DNA of 64,000 nt from Saccharum officinarum (GCA_020631735.1 CM036158.1:81913914-81977913), one strand, 5' to 3'; numbered from the stretch's first letter, positions 34,901-48,400 are shown. Made by a program: numbers and translations. Notes: generated by a model not told the origin, from the letters alone.

Positions 34901-37340
34901 TTTTCTGGTGTTCATTAGTCATGTGTGACATTTTGGTAAAGTTAGCTTTGTCCAAGTATATGTTTGCAACATAAGTTAATAATTATTTCTTGCAAGTGAG
35001 GTTTCTGAACAGATTTAAGAATATTTGTTAATTACCCTATGCAAATGATGTTTTCATGTCTTGTGTGCTATAACAAAGTTGTTGTGAATTTCATGATCTA
35101 GCTTCTGCTAAATTTTGGTGGCAATTGGACATATGGTTTAGAAACTACAGCTGTTCTAAGTTGGGTTCAGATTTAGGTTGCTCTCTGTCCTTTCAGGACA
35201 GATTCTGTACCTTCTGTATTTCGACTTAGTAAATTTTAGAATCAGGTTTAGATGATTATAAATGAAATTTAGATAATTTCATAAGCTTTCCATAATGTCT
35301 TCTTGTAAGTCATTTGGAGTTGTAGATCTCCAGTTATGATTAAATTACTCAGCTGTTGGTCTGATGTCCAGAAGGTAGCAATTTCTAGTTCTAGTACTTT
35401 GATTAACTTTGCCATGCTAATGTGTTGCAGTGTAACTCATACCTTTGAAGGTACTTGGTTTGGTACCCTAGGATCTTATAAGACTTGTGTCTTGATTGAT
35501 GTATTTGCAATCTTCTATGTTATGCCCTATTGTGGATTAAGTTAATTAGCTCTAGGTGTTTATGAGAACTTTGGTATGCTTGTTTGATTTCTTTGTTTAT
35601 TGCACTTCTATGCATTCATACATATGCATTGTTGCACCTCATTTAGGTACGTTAGCTGAAGCACGTGAAGGACCTAAGGTGGAGCCAAACCCGAAGATGG
35701 AGTTGGTGGATCCATCCCGAAGATAGAAGGATCGGGCAAGTGCTAGATGAGAGGATGCTCGCCAAGCGAACTCATCTGACATACTCTAACTTGAGTCGGA
35801 TCCCAGGCAAGCCCCGGAGCATTATAAGCCTCCTATCTTTAAAGCAATTAATTCTATATATGCTATAAGTATTGTTGCATTAAGTGATAGGAGTTGGTTG
35901 GAAACCCTTGCTGCATTATATCATTCCTTGTCCAGATATATGAATCCTTGAATCCTACATAGACTAGGATCGAGTAGATGCTTAGCCCTGCTTTAAGCGG
36001 TAGAAGTCAGGTGATTTCCTGTCACCTGCGAGATATAGGGATATTCATATATGGCACGGTTGGCTATATTTGCTATCGTGGAAAGGAATCATGTGTTAAT
36101 AAAATGAAATGAGACCGGGCGGAATGACGATAGTGAAGCAACAAGGCATGGAGGTCTTGGGTGTGGATATATCCCCGTCTGAGTCGTTTAAGGACCGATT
36201 CGCTGTACGTCCTTGAGTCATGTTGAACGCAGTCTAACACTTAGTTGGCCGGATAACCCGTTCCGACCGCGAAGCCGAGTAATGTGGTTCAGGCCGGGAA
36301 TCGAATGGTAGGTTGCTTCTTGGAGGAGAGAAAGGATGTGCTTGGGGACATTGGCGTGAGACCAAGGGGGGTTAGAGTCCCTATCACCTGGCAGAGTGTC
36401 GCCCTTGGGGTCGCGACATTATTCGGACCCGCGATTCCTGAATCATATGAAAAGGTGGCTTGTGCGACCCTGGCAGGGGCCTGCGCGGTGAGTGTTAGAA
36501 ATACCCCTCCAGCTGGATAGGAATTCGATTCGAATCGCCGTCGCTCCCGGTTAGTGAGCACTTGACTTGAGCAGCGGCAACGTAGATTCCATTAAATTGA
36601 ACGGATGGTTAATTGGATCACGATGGAAAGGTTGCCTTAATTTATACCTGCTATGGTTAATATTGATTGCTCCTAATAAAGTGAGTGCTCTAGTACAGGT
36701 TCTAATATAGATGATAGGTTAATGATAATTAACTTGATGCTTAAGCATTAATGATTGATCATCTATATTAAGCTTTTATGCAAAATGTTGTCAAGCTAGC
36801 CCCACTTTATACCAGCCTTGCATGATCCTTGGTGTCACCTTATTTCTGGTTTCTGACGGGTAAGTCTAGCTGAGTACCTTCTTGTACTCAGGGTTTTATC
36901 CCCACTTGTTGCAGGTTATGATGTATCATGGCGGCTGCAAGAGTTGGTTGACTCCTGCCGTAGTGGCGGAGTGTGATCACGGGCATGATCCTTCTTATTT
37001 ACCTTATCTCTAATGTTTTTGTTGGAAGTCGACCGTGGTACTGGCATGTATTTTAAATAAGATTAATGTTAGTTTCAAATTACTTTGCTTCCGCTACTTT
37101 TGAACTTAAGTTGTAATAACTATGTTGAACTCCGATGTATATTCAATTACTTGTGAAATGGTTGTAACATGTGACTTGTTATGTTGAATCACTACGATCT
37201 TGGCTTGTATGTTGGTTGGTTTGAAACCCCTCGTGATTTTATTGGACTACCGGAGTTATATGAGCTCAAGTGCGAGAATTTGATCATTTCGGTGATTGTT
37301 TTTGTACTTGTGCTCTTATAATTTGGACGGTTCCGTTACA
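31919..37340 (+). repeat. LARD-like element, second LTR (5,422 bp)
   Basis: Near-identical to 21462-26884, one base shorter because gtaggtg became gtagtg near 34160. It is followed at 37341 by gctggtatcggagc and a further copy of the internal region, which a normal 3' LTR would not be. Confidence 0.9.
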
Positions 37341-39974
37341 GCTGGTATCGGAGCAAGATTCAACATTAAACTTGTCGTATGTGTATTTAAAACAAAGGTT
37401 TTGTTTTATAAAATCAGTTTTATCAAGTTATAGCTATATATAGGTTTGTGAAAACTGAATTCTAAATCTAAGTATGCCAGTGGTCAATTTCCTTACGCCC
37501 ATATAAGGATTATTAGGTGGCTTATATAAGTACTAACTTGGGGGTTTTTCATTTATGCATCTACGCCCTTGCCAAGGTATGTATGTGTGATGACTCTCCC
37601 ACACTATGCTACCCGGTGTGTCAGAGTAGAGGTAGCCTTCATATATGAAATAGCCATATATGTTGCTAGTTTACTTTTATGCAACGTCGCACCTACGCTC
37701 AGGTAAGTGTGAGTTGTGAGAGCATGACCGTACAACCCTCGGTCTAGGGAGAGCTAGTTTTGGTTACTGGATTATTTACATGTTATACACATGTATATAT
37801 GAAGGTACTTAATTGTGGGTGATCGAATGATTCGGGTAGTTTTGGTGCTACATGTATATATACGGGGGTATATGTACATGGAAGTACTTAGAATTTTTAC
37901 TTCTCTGCTTTCATTGTGTGCTATATTGGGAAATGTTGGGCTGCAATAAAACTTTTCTGCAGGTACGCTAACCACGAATGTGTAAGTCGAATGTAGCTGA
38001 CGACTAGCTATATATCGAAAGAGTGCGTGTATGCCACCGACATAGAACGTGATCGCCACCTTAGGTTGGCAATCTTGTGAGGACGAATAGGACGAAGCAT
38101 GCAACTTCATGATTGTTGCTTTATGCATGGCTATACTCTCTCACCCGTGTTCTATAGTGTGTAACTTGTGATCAATGTGTTACACTATCTTTCTTGAGTG
38201 AAGTAAAACAAAAATGCCTTGTTCCATGTTGCTTGAGAAAAATATGTGCTTAGCCTTACTAGAAATAAGTGTGGCTACATGCTTGAACTTAGAGATATCC
38301 TCTAGCTTAGCCAAGTGGTGGATATGTTGTTCACCTAAGTGTTTGCCAATGCTTTAGACCTCACTTAAGTAATTATGGATTCTTATGAATGAATTAAATT
38401 GGTGTTGGTCTAAGGTAACAAAATTTAGAGCTATTATAATAACATGTTTGTGTACTCTCTTGTTAAGTAGAACAAAGGCAAGCTTTGTTCTGCTTTTAGG
38501 ACGTTGGCTGCTATAACGATTTCTGTTGTAGTGATGCTTTCGTGCTCATAATGGTGTTTTCTGTAGTTATGAAGAATACCAAAGTTGTAGCTAACTTAAT
38601 TATATAGCTTGTCCTAAAATTTCATGACCCTAGGTCTTATGGTTTGAGAGTTATGAATTTTAGAAGTTTACTGTCAGGTTTTGCTTATGCTCTGAATAGA
38701 TCTGAATGTTTGGTTTGTTTGACCTATGTGCATATGGAATCATGTCTTGGAGATAATAGAAGAAGTATAGTACTTTTTCTAAGCTTTCCAAAATGCTAAA
38801 GATCACTACTTTTGATGGTATAAATCTCTAGTTATGAGCTTGCAAAATAGAATGACAGAATCTATCCAAATTGGGGCAGAGATGTCTTCTTTGTCTTGTT
38901 TTGCCTCATTGGCTATAAAATCATCGTAATATGATAGTAAGAAAGTTATAGACAACTTAATAAGCTTTAGATAAAGTTAAGGCTCAGCCTTGTGGGTCCC
39001 TAGAACTCCAGTTATGTATTTTTGAAGTTCTTGTCAGTTTTCTGTCCATAACCTTAGTTATGGTTGAAACAAGTAACTATGTGCTGCTGTCCAGATTCTG
39101 GGCACCTGCTAAGTTGGCCTCCTTAATTAACGTTGGTTTGGACTAAACTTGTAGTTAGTTTCATGCTTGAGATGAATGCTTATTTTGGGTGAGCCTTGTG
39201 CTTTTGTATGGGTTGCTTAAGCCCATTTGTTTGAAATTTTCTCACATGACTGCTTAATTGTGATGTTGTATGTGTGCTTGTTATCTAGGTAGTGCCCTAG
39301 TTTTCATCTCGTTTATCCTCGGTGAGTATACGAGTGTCAAATAGCTTTATCTTAGAGCAATACTCGAGTTACGTGAAATGATCTCTTAGTGTCGTCTCCA
39401 ATTAGGTTTTCTCTCTTAGGAGCCTGAGCCTGTAGACGTGGTGATTATCCCTTGAATGGTTTGTATCCATGCCGTTGCTTGACCGAAAGCCTAAAGTTTT
39501 GTTCTCCTATATGTTTGTATAAGCCGTGGATGTTTCCAACCCTTTTTGTGAAGACCCTTATCGACTGACCAACCAAGTTAACTTTTATCAACGCTAGCCT
39601 TTGACCATGGTTCGTACATTGCCAGTTGTGGAGACCGTACCCAAATCCATGCTGGGACCTTCTGGTTGCCTCTCCCAAAGGTTAGCTAGTATGACGCAAC
39701 ATCTCTTTTGCTGCGGTCTCAAAATCGTTTGTTTGCAAATGTGGTAGTACCACCTTATCAACTCAATCTTTGAGTGGTACCTCAATTTTGTCCATGAAGT
39801 TTGCTTAAGCCATCCTCAAACCTTCCCAAGTTTCAGGGTTTATCAATCTTGATCTCATGTTGTTGCTCAACATGATCGAATCTCCGTTGAATTAATTATC
39901 TGGTAGTTTCCTTAGTCGATGCCAGGTATCCGTGGAATTACACAAAAATCACCGACTCAGTCGCCTTCCAGCAA
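37341..39974 (+). repeat. Second, incomplete copy of the LARD internal region
   Basis: It matches 26885-29519 throughout and stops at the scaffold gap. Differences are few at first and then become mainly one-base indels in runs between about 38990 and 39850 (for example gatgtttcc/gatgttttcc, ctgggacc/ctggacc). It is either a tandem element produced by recombination or an assembly duplication. Confidence 0.85.
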
Positions 39975-40074
39975 NNNNNNNNNNNNNNNNNNNNNNNNNN
40001 NNNNNNNNNNNNNNNNNNNNNNNNNNNNNNNNNNNNNNNNNNNNNNNNNNNNNNNNNNNNNNNNNNNNNNNNNN
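39975..40074. other. Assembly gap (100 N)
   Basis: Exactly 100 N. It separates the truncated second LARD internal copy from an unrelated Ty3/gypsy gag region, so the junction between these two elements is unknown. Confidence 0.99.
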
Positions 40075-40504
40075 CTATTACAATATTCCACATCTGTCAA
40101 CTCAAGGGGTCAACCAAGCTAGTACTAGCTAGCAAGGAGTAGCACAACTAAAGATGATGATATCCAGGCTATACAGAATTCATTTGAGCAAGTTCAGGAT
40201 GCTACTACTAATCAACTGCAAATATAATCCCGGATCATTAGTGCAACAGTGCAACACAGCCGATAGGGCAAGTTCAGAACCAGATTGTTAATTTTGCATG
40301 TCAGGCTAAGTACCGCCATTGGCTCAAAAATAGCACTATTAGTTCAAAGGATTCATAGAGATGTTGATCCTAATATTTTTAATCAGAGACTACAATAGCA
40401 AATCAGCAAGGGACCCGATAGATATATATTCCACAAGGATATCATTATGGTTCATATTATATATACCTTTAATATGATTCCAAATCCAGAATATGAAGGC
40501 ACTT
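40075..40504 (+). pseudogene. Old Ty3/gypsy element, gag segment 1 (host of insertion 1)
   Basis: A decayed plus-strand frame near 40425-40500 reads like the proline/tyrosine-rich region before a plant gypsy gag core (IPQGYHYGSYY, NPEYEGT), with a frameshift and stops. The last five bases, cactt (40500-40504), are repeated at 52189-52193, showing that this segment once joined segment 2 directly. Confidence 0.6.
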
Positions 40505-43242
40505 TGTCACACCCATTTATCGAACAAATGGAATGCATACCCTTATGTGCGCCCAGAGATCAATCACACATAAGTTCACAAATTATAACAGAAGTATCAT
40601 CACAAATGTTATTACATCACGATATTTAAACACATAGTCTTAACACAAACGTAGCGGAAGTATAAATAAAAATCTCTCGTGGTAGCTCCAGTCACAGGTA
40701 CATTGACTGGTTGACAGCAAGACTAGTAATCTTCAGGGAAGTAGGCGTAGTAGTCACTATTACCTCCATCTGTTACCCATCCGGGATTTTTATCCAAGTA
40801 AAAGAAATAAACAAGCGTAAGTACATCTCGTACTCAACAAGTGTAACATGGGGTTCATGAGGCTCAAAAAGGCATATTCATTGGTTTATCAGCATGTAGC
40901 TTTTAGTTAGCATGATTTTAGCATAACAATAGCATCAAATTGTCTCAATATAAACATTAAACATATGATCCATGTGAAATGATTAATGAATAGCAAAAAC
41001 ATAATCATAAACAATTATTCAACTATTCCATAAGGGTCCAAGGCCACTCGTGACCGTGAGCACGGCTGTTATAACAGTTTTACACTCTGCAGAGGTTGTA
41101 CACTTTCACTGTGAGTCGTGTTACCCAAATGCCCGGGTTAATTACTCCCAAAACACTACCAAGGTGAGCAGGCAGGGTAAACACTATGAAGTCTTTCGAA
41201 GGTTCGTCTAACAAGTTAGGGTCATTAGATTTCACTCGGCAAACAGATGTAGAGCCCCCCTTCCTGATGGCACAATAACACGCAGCCTATACACATGAGG
41301 ACAGAGGCCGCACTATACCCGATTCGTCAAGCCATTCTTACGCCATAAAGGAATACCTCTAACAAGCTAGAAAAGGTCCTTCTATATGACTAAAGCCAGA
41401 GCCATATAGCCCCACAGTTGTACTGTAAATCCCGGATTGTCGCTTATAGATGAGTCCTTATGGAGAGCAATTAGAGCATCAAAAGTAACCCCCATGCTCT
41501 AATCCCTTTTAAACATTAATCAAAATCATCTTTTAATGTTTGTTGCATATTCCTCTAATCAATTTACATGATCATAGTCCATGTTAAAGCACTAGCCACA
41601 CTACTCAATGCAATATAATAGGTACCAAGGTAAAGGATCAATCGCTAAGTCATCCTTAACAAGGAATAAATGCATAATGATATTATTTGCATAAGGTGAA
41701 TAGGACAACAAGGATAATCCCATGCTATACTTGCCTTGCTCAAACTGGTCCTGAAGATCTTGCTCGTAGTAAGGCTCTTGATCTCCAACGAATTTCTCAC
41801 CGTCTAAACTCGATCAACCAATATCAACAACACACATCCAGAGGCAATCATGCATAGACAAACAAGACTATAATTAGAACAATACACCAACAGTAAGAAA
41901 ATAAGATAAAAAGTCTTTAAAATGAATCTACAACTCGCTAGGATCACACAGACGCGAAGATCACGAAAATCGGAGCTAAAACGACAAAGTTATGAATTTC
42001 CAAAGATTTCCTATAGAAAAATAAATACTTTAATAAAAACTCGAAAATAAATTAATCCAAACCTACTGTACAGTTGTATAATTACATAGAACTCGCAAAT
42101 ATGAATCTAACGCAATTTGAATGGACCAAATCGGAGTTAAAACGAAAATTCTACAACTAAAACAATCTGAATGGCAAAACTGTAAATATCAGAAAGCGTA
42201 TTTTTCTTTTTCCGAAACGAATTACGTTTTCAATAAATCAAAACGTATTTTTCCAGATTACGCTTTGGACCGCGGGTTACATACTTAAAAACTTCAGGGT
42301 TTCTTTTGCAAAATCACCAGCGAACCGGTATCTTCTATTTACAGCCGTTAGATCTAAAACGAACGGTCCAGATTGGATCTGGGGAAAACGGGCGGCGCTC
42401 CGGCCGGAATCGGCCCGACGGCGAGCTTCCACGGCGGCGCCATCGCTGGAAAAAGCCAAAACACGACTCCGGCCACTATTCGACGAAAGGGATACACCGG
42501 GAGGTAGCTGAAGCAAGGCGAACTCACCCCAGGCAAGAACTAGGGCACGGGGTGGACGAGGACGGCGGCGTGCTTGCGGTGGCGGACGGTGGAGGCGGTG
42601 CTTCGACGGTGGCGGCGCTAGGCGATTGCGGCTGCTCCAAAAGGGTTGGGATGGGGCGGAATCATGCGGGGGCTCCGTTTTTATAGCCCGAAGGCACGCA
42701 GAAACAAGGAAAGGGAGGGATTCGAGATGGATTCGTGACGGAAAGAAGGAAAGGGAGCCGGCGTTCGGCGTGGGGAAGAAAGATGAAGGCTGAGCCACTG
42801 ACGCGTGGGCCCACATGTCAGCGTCAGGCCGGAAAGAAGGAAGGCGCGCGCGCGCGATGCTGGGCCGACAGGCCGCGACTTGGGCTCGGCCCAGGAGGAG
42901 GATGCGGGCGCGGGAGGTAAGCGGGCCGCATGCTGAGCAGGCCGAGACGGCGGGCTGCGGCTGAGTTGGGCCAAAATCCAAATAAGCCGACTTTTCTTTT
43001 TTTTTTTTCAATTTTTCAAAGCAAATTTTCAAAGATTTTCAAATCAAATTTGAATTTGAATCAAACCACTCATCTCAAAAATTTAAATGCAACAGCATGA
43101 GTGCACAAACATGTTTCTACTCTTATATTTGATTTTAAATTTATAAAAATTATTCTTATTCTAAATTTGCATGCTTCACAAAAATAAATATAAAAATCAT
43201 ATTTTCCTATTTTTCTTCTTTTCAAATTTTTAGGGTGTTACA
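40505..43242 (-). repeat. Insertion 1, 3' LTR
   Basis: 2,738 bp, plus-strand ends tgtcacaccc and gggtgttaca. Near-identical to the other LTR over the first 1.8 kb. Most differences, many of them one-base indels, fall in the GC-rich part (42360-43040). Confidence 0.9.
42678..42685 (-). promoter_or_regulatory. TATA box in 3' LTR of insertion 1
   Basis: Minus-strand tataaaaa within gggctataaaaacggag, a strong plant TATA box. It lies in the GC-rich island and corresponds to the copy at 51617-51624. Confidence 0.6.
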
Positions 43243-43280
43243 ATTCTACCCCCCTTAAGATGAATCTCGTCCCGAGATTC
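43243..43280 (-). other. Polypurine tract and stem-loop of insertion 1
   Basis: On the minus strand: gaatctcgggacgagattc (43262-43280), a perfect inverted repeat with 8-base arms and a 3-base loop, then taaggggggtag, then the LTR start. The purine tract primes plus-strand DNA. The stem-loop has the same form in the two other elements. Confidence 0.8.
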
Positions 43281-43289
43281 GACCGATGC

Positions 43290-46200
43290 TTACTCAAACA
43301 GTTGCGGGTAGGTTTTTCTCAGATCCTCTTCTCGTTCCCAAGTAGCCTCTTCTGCTGTGTACCGATTCCATTGTACTTTACACATTTTGATTGTTCTACT
43401 TCTTGTGACTCTGTCCGCAGTCTCTAAAATTTTAACCGGAAACTCTTCATATGTAAGATCCTCCTTAACAGTAAGTTCCTCTAATGGAATCTGCTCCTCT
43501 GGTACTCGTAAACATTTCTTCAATTGAGACACATGGAACACATCATGTACACCTGCCAAACTTTCAGGTAATTCCAACTGATATGCCACTTCACCACGTC
43601 TCTCTATAATCTTGAAAGGTCCAATATATCTTGGTGCCAATTTACCTTTCATGTTGAACCTTCTCACACTCCTCATTGGCGATACTTTCAAATATACATA
43701 ATCCCCTACCTCAAAAGTCAACTCCCTTCTGCGAGTATCAGCATAGCTTTTCTGTCTGGACTGTGCTATTTTTAGATTATCTCTAATCATTCTCACTTTC
43801 TTTTCAGCATCCTTTAATACATCAGGCCCATACACTTGACTCTCCCCTGTCTGATTCCAGAACAACGGGGTTCTACATTTTCGTCCATACAGAGCCTCAA
43901 ACGGTGCCATTTGAAGACTCTTCTGATAACTATTGTTATAAGAGAACTCTGCATAAGGCAAACTCTTATCCCAACTAGTACCATATTGTAAAGCACAAGC
44001 TCTCAACATATCTTCCAATATCTGATTAATTCTCTCCGTTTGACCATCTGTCTGAGGATGATAAGCTGTACTAAAATTTAATTTGGTTCCCAATGATTCA
44101 TGTATCTTTTGCCAATAATGAGATGTAAACTGAGTACCTCGATCAGACACAATCTTTTTAGGTACTCCATGTAGACTCACTATTCTTTCCATATACAATT
44201 CTGCCAACTTCGCACTGCTATATGTAGTCTTCACAGGCAGAAAATGAGCAACCTTAGTCAGACGATCCACTATCACCCAAATTGAATCATATCCTCTTTG
44301 AGTCCGTGGCAACCCAACTATAAAGTCCATACCAACCTCTTCCCATTTCCACTCGGGTATCTGCATAGGCTGTAACAATCCTGCAGGTCTCTGATGTTCC
44401 GCTTTCACCCTTTGACAAGTGTCACACAAAGCAACATACTCAGCAACATCTCTCTTTAAACCATACCACCAATATTTCTCTTTCAGATCCAAGTACATCT
44501 TAGTACTCCCCGGATGTATGGAATAAGCTGACTCATGAGCTTCACGCAGAATTACCATTCTGATATCCTTATCTTCAGGCACACACAGCCTTTTTCCAAA
44601 CCATAGCGTACCATTATCATCCTTACGGAATCCTGGAGATTTACCTTTCGCTATGTTTTCAGCTATCTCTCTCAACTTTTCATCCTTCTGCTGACCTTTA
44701 CGGATCTCTTGCTCTAGAGTAGGCTCTAATACTAATTCCACTGCATTGGTAGTAAATCCTAAGTTCAGATGCTTGCACTCGGCACACAATTCCTTTGGCA
44801 TAGGCATTACTTGTATTTCATTTGCATAACTTTTCCTACTAAGAGCATCAGCAACAACGTTGGCCTTTCCTGGATGATAATGCACCTCTAGATCATAGTC
44901 TTTTATCAACTCCAACCATCTACGCTGCCTCAAGTTCAGATCCGTTTGAGTGAAGATATACCTTAAACTCTTGTGATCAGTGTATATATCACTCTTGTGT
45001 CCAATCAAATAATGTCTCCATATCTTTAATGCATGAACTACTGCAGCTAATTCCAAATCATGAGTAGGGTAATTTAACTCATGCTTCCTCAACTGCCTTG
45101 ATGCATATGCCACAACTCTACCTTCTTGCATCAGTACACATCCCAAACCCAATCGAGATGCATCACAATAGATAGAGAAAGGTTTACTCAGATCTGGCAA
45201 AACTAAGACGGGTGCAGTCGTCAATCTCTTCTTTAGCTCCTCAAAATTGGCCTGACACTTCTCGGACCACACAAACTTGGCATTCTTCTCCAATAATGCA
45301 GTCATTGGTTTTGCAAGCTTTGAAAATCCCTCTATAAATCTTCTATAATAACCAGCTAATCCCAAGAAGCTACGGATCTCACTCACATTGATGGGTGGTT
45401 TCCAATTCAATACATCTTTCACCTTGCCAGGATCTACTGATATTCCTCCATTAGAGACAATGTGACCCAGAAAAGAAACTTCCTTCAACCAAAACTCACA
45501 TTTACTCCTCTTTGCATATAGTTGGTGTTCTCTGAGCTTCTGCAAGACCAACCTCAAATGTTCCGCATGTTCTTCCTCAGTCTTGGAAAATACTAGAATA
45601 TCATCGATGAATACCACTACAAACTTATCCAGATATTCCATGAACACCTTATTCATTAAGTACATGAAGTATGCAGGGGCATTAGTCAAACCAAAAGACA
45701 TCACTGTATACTCATACAACCCATACCGTGTGGTAAAAGCTGTCTTTGGTACATCACTAGCACGAATCTTCAACTGATGATATCCAGAACGAAGATCAAT
45801 CTTGGAAAATACACAAGCTCCTCTCAACTGATCAAACAGGTCATCAATCCTAGGCAATGGGTACTTGTTCTTAATAGTAACCTCATTAAGAGACCGATAA
45901 TCTACACACATCCTCTGAGTTCCATCTTTCTTATCCACAAAAATCACTGGTGCTCCCCAAGGTGAAGAACTAGGACGAATAAAACCCTTATCCTGCAACT
46001 CCTTAATTTGTTTCTTAAGTTCTTCTAATTCATTTACTCCCATTCTATATGGACGCTTAGCTATAGGTGCAGTTCCAGGTAATAATTCAATAATAAATTC
46101 AATGTCACGGTCTGGTGGCATACCTGGCAATTCCTCTGGAAACACATCTGGAAACTCCTCCACAACTGGATCTTCCTGGTTGGCACCATCATTGAGCTGG

Positions 46201-47729
46201 TTCACTGTAGCAGTCTCTTGTTTTTGCACTTTTACTTCAACCCTGATTCTATCACCCTTTGGTGTTGTCAGTACAACTGATTTATCCTTACACTGAATCT
46301 CTGCTTGTTGTTGCATCATCCAATCCATTCCCAATATAAGATCAATCCCAGCTGTTCTCAATACTATAGGGCTAACTGTAAACTCTACCCCCCTTAAGTT
46401 GAGACTAATCGGAAGACAGCGATAAGATGCTGGCATGCTTCCACCAGGTGAGTTTACTAAGATAGGATTCTTCATGGCACACAAATGGATTCTATGTATT
46501 CTAACAAATGATTGCGATATGAAAGAATGTGATGCTCCAGAATCAAAAAGAACAGTGGCGGGAGTAGAGTGGACATCGAACGTACCAAGCATAACTTCTG
46601 GCTCCTCCACTGCAGTTTCCTGGGACAAGTGATTCACCCTTCCTGAGTTAGGTGCGGTCTTCTGGTGGCTGCTCTGTCTCTGGGGAGTCTGCTGGTTAAG
46701 CTTCTCCGGGCAATTGTAAGACAAGTGACCTTCTTTTCCACATCGGAAACACTTGTTGGGGGTATTGGGAGCACTAGTCTTCATAGGAGTGTTATTGGAA
46801 GGACCCTGACGCTGTGCTTGATTTCCATTCTGCTGCGGTGGACGTTGGTTGCTATTCTGTGGCTGGAATGGGGGACGTTGCGGAAACTGTCCACGGAATG
46901 GGGCCTGACCACGATTCCACTGTCCAGAGAGAGGCCTCTGCTGAGTATTCTGCTGAAAACCAGTACGCAGACGGGTGTTGCTATTAGAGGCTTGTCCCTG
47001 TAACCTCTTCCTCTTTGCATCCATTTCCTTGCGCTTGCTATCCACCACGATAGCGCGGTTTACAAGCGTCTGAAAATTAGGGTAGGTATTGGACATCAAC
47101 TGCAACTGTAGTCCATCATATAATCCCTTCAAGAAGCGGCGCTGCTTATCATTGTCATTGGCCACCTCATGTGGAGCATATCGTGACAATTGAGCAAACT
47201 TGTCACGGTACTCAGCTACAGTCATTGACCCTTGGGTCAGGTTCCTGAATTCCTCCGCCTTCAACTCTATCATTCCTTCAGGTATATGGTAAGCCCTGAA
47301 GTTCTCCCTAAACTCCTGCCAGGTGACTGCAGGAGCATTGGCAGGACGACCATACTCATATGACTCCCACCAATCCTGAGCTTCTCCCTGAAGTTGCCCA
47401 GAAGCAAACAACACCTTCTGTCGGTCATCACATTGGGCAATAGTGAGTTGTTTCTCCACAGCACGAAGCCAATCATCGGCCTCCAAAGGATCAGCAGCAT
47501 GTGTGAACACTGGGGGACGACCCTTCAAAAACTCACCACGCTTATCACGTGGTTGAGCCCCAGCAACTGGCTGATTTTGCTGATTTTGCACTAGTTGCTG
47601 CATCAACTGCGTCTGTACCGCCAACAGTTGCTCAATAGTTGGTGGCGGTGGTGGTGGTGGATTTGGGGGAATGTTTCCACGACCTCTGCCTCTTCCTCTT
47701 CCGGCCATCTGCCACCCATAAACATGCAA
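43290..47729 (-). CDS. Ty3/gypsy gag-pol polyprotein with chromodomain (1,479 aa)
   Basis: A single open frame holds everything needed for retrotransposition: gag core (about 65-240), CCHC zinc knuckle (C327, C330, H335, C340), retropepsin (DSGA at 396-399), reverse transcriptase (D645; FIDD 707-710), RNase H (D856, E893, D918), integrase with zinc-binding H/C residues (H1065, H1072, C1102, C1105) and D1135-D1196-E1232, and a chromodomain (about 1429-1476) thought to guide insertion to certain chromatin. The first Met is at 47729, but the Met at codon 8 (47708) is likelier: it begins MAGRGRGRG and follows a splice-acceptor-like gggtggcag. Normal length, no missing catalytic residue. It could supply enzymes for the two non-autonomous relatives in this window. 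Confidence 0.95.
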   Translation of the reverse strand: MHVYGWQMAGRGRGRGRGNIPPNPPPPPPPTIEQLLAVQTQLMQQLVQNQQNQPVAGAQPRDKRGEFLKGRPPVFTHAADPLEADDWLRAVEKQLTIAQCDDRQKVLFASGQLQGEAQDWWESYEYGRPANAPAVTWQEFRENFRAYHIPEGMIELKAEEFRNLTQGSMTVAEYRDKFAQLSRYAPHEVANDNDKQRRFLKGLYDGLQLQLMSNTYPNFQTLVNRAIVVDSKRKEMDAKRKRLQGQASNSNTRLRTGFQQNTQQRPLSGQWNRGQAPFRGQFPQRPPFQPQNSNQRPPQQNGNQAQRQGPSNNTPMKTSAPNTPNKCFRCGKEGHLSYNCPEKLNQQTPQRQSSHQKTAPNSGRVNHLSQETAVEEPEVMLGTFDVHSTPATVLFDSGASHSFISQSFVRIHRIHLCAMKNPILVNSPGGSMPASYRCLPISLNLRGVEFTVSPIVLRTAGIDLILGMDWMMQQQAEIQCKDKSVVLTTPKGDRIRVEVKVQKQETATVNQLNDGANQEDPVVEEFPDVFPEELPGMPPDRDIEFIIELLPGTAPIAKRPYRMGVNELEELKKQIKELQDKGFIRPSSSPWGAPVIFVDKKDGTQRMCVDYRSLNEVTIKNKYPLPRIDDLFDQLRGACVFSKIDLRSGYHQLKIRASDVPKTAFTTRYGLYEYTVMSFGLTNAPAYFMYLMNKVFMEYLDKFVVVFIDDILVFSKTEEEHAEHLRLVLQKLREHQLYAKRSKCEFWLKEVSFLGHIVSNGGISVDPGKVKDVLNWKPPINVSEIRSFLGLAGYYRRFIEGFSKLAKPMTALLEKNAKFVWSEKCQANFEELKKRLTTAPVLVLPDLSKPFSIYCDASRLGLGCVLMQEGRVVAYASRQLRKHELNYPTHDLELAAVVHALKIWRHYLIGHKSDIYTDHKSLRYIFTQTDLNLRQRRWLELIKDYDLEVHYHPGKANVVADALSRKSYANEIQVMPMPKELCAECKHLNLGFTTNAVELVLEPTLEQEIRKGQQKDEKLREIAENIAKGKSPGFRKDDNGTLWFGKRLCVPEDKDIRMVILREAHESAYSIHPGSTKMYLDLKEKYWWYGLKRDVAEYVALCDTCQRVKAEHQRPAGLLQPMQIPEWKWEEVGMDFIVGLPRTQRGYDSIWVIVDRLTKVAHFLPVKTTYSSAKLAELYMERIVSLHGVPKKIVSDRGTQFTSHYWQKIHESLGTKLNFSTAYHPQTDGQTERINQILEDMLRACALQYGTSWDKSLPYAEFSYNNSYQKSLQMAPFEALYGRKCRTPLFWNQTGESQVYGPDVLKDAEKKVRMIRDNLKIAQSRQKSYADTRRRELTFEVGDYVYLKVSPMRSVRRFNMKGKLAPRYIGPFKIIERRGEVAYQLELPESLAGVHDVFHVSQLKKCLRVPEEQIPLEELTVKEDLTYEEFPVKILETADRVTRSRTIKMCKVQWNRYTAEEATWEREEDLRKTYPQLFE

Positions 47730-48400
47730 ACTTTAAGAATTCCATGATTTCAACCACTTATAAGATTAAGAAGGAGATCTGAAAGTTTTCTGGACGAGTA
47801 GCAATGTTGACAGTTCAGTATTTCAATCATATCTCGAGCTACAGAAATCCAAAAGAGGCGTGCCTTATATGGTTGGAAAGCTTATGAAATTATCCACAAT
47901 TTCTATTCAGACCTCAAGATCAAATTCTGTCGTTAAGTCTATGAAAAATAAGGCGTAACAGAAACTGTTCCAGATTCCAGACTGTGCAGAAACTTTAACT
48001 TGTAAAAATTATATCTCTCGAACCAGATCAGATAAAAAGGTGATTCCAGTGGCATTTGAAAGATGCTTGAGTCTAGTTTCTCTCATAAAAATTTCATAAA
48101 TGTTGCACGAACCGTTTTTAAACTATAGCAGAAACATTGAAGACTGCTCCAGAAAACAGCAAGGACAGAAACGTGATAATATCAAACCCAACTATTATTC
48201 CTTGACTATTAAACTTATTATTCTTAAGAATGGAACTTGTAGACATGCCTACAAGTCCCGACACTCAAACAAAGATCCAACTCACACATAAGCATAATAA
48301 TAAAGCAACTAGCACACCAAGGTTCAAACCACACGACAGACTCGACTGACTCAACTGACGTTACTAAGAACGTTCTTATTACATAAAGGACTCCTACTTC
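47730..48400 (-). other. Spacer between extra ORF and gag-pol, intron-like
   Basis: About 670 bases without an ORF. Phrases such as 'cagtttctgtta', 'cagaatttga' and 'ttcataagctttccaaccat' also occur, in the same order, in the spacer of insertion 2 (57608-58696) and loosely in the LARD interior. It ends on the minus strand in gggtggcag just before ATGGCC of gag-pol. I infer a possible intron. Confidence 0.45.

Larger units (their letters stand above)
21462..37340 (+). mobile_element. Large non-coding LTR retrotransposon (LARD-like)
   Basis: Two near-identical LTRs of about 5.42 kb (21462-26884 and 31919-37340) enclose about 5.03 kb. LTR tips are TGTAACACC…GTTACA, with a primer site tggtatcggagc after the left LTR and a purine tract before the right LTR. 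No gag, protease, reverse transcriptase, RNase H or integrase motif was recognised inside. Very long LTRs plus a non-coding interior fit the LARD class, which depends on enzymes from other elements. The 5' flank is gaaca. The right LTR is followed not by flanking DNA but by a second copy of the internal region. Confidence 0.85.

Noticed and set aside
42277..43032. 251-codon minus-strand open frame in the LTR of insertion 1
   Set aside because: Same GC-island effect. The matching stretch of the other LTR (51217-51976) breaks it with indels, so it is not conserved as a protein.
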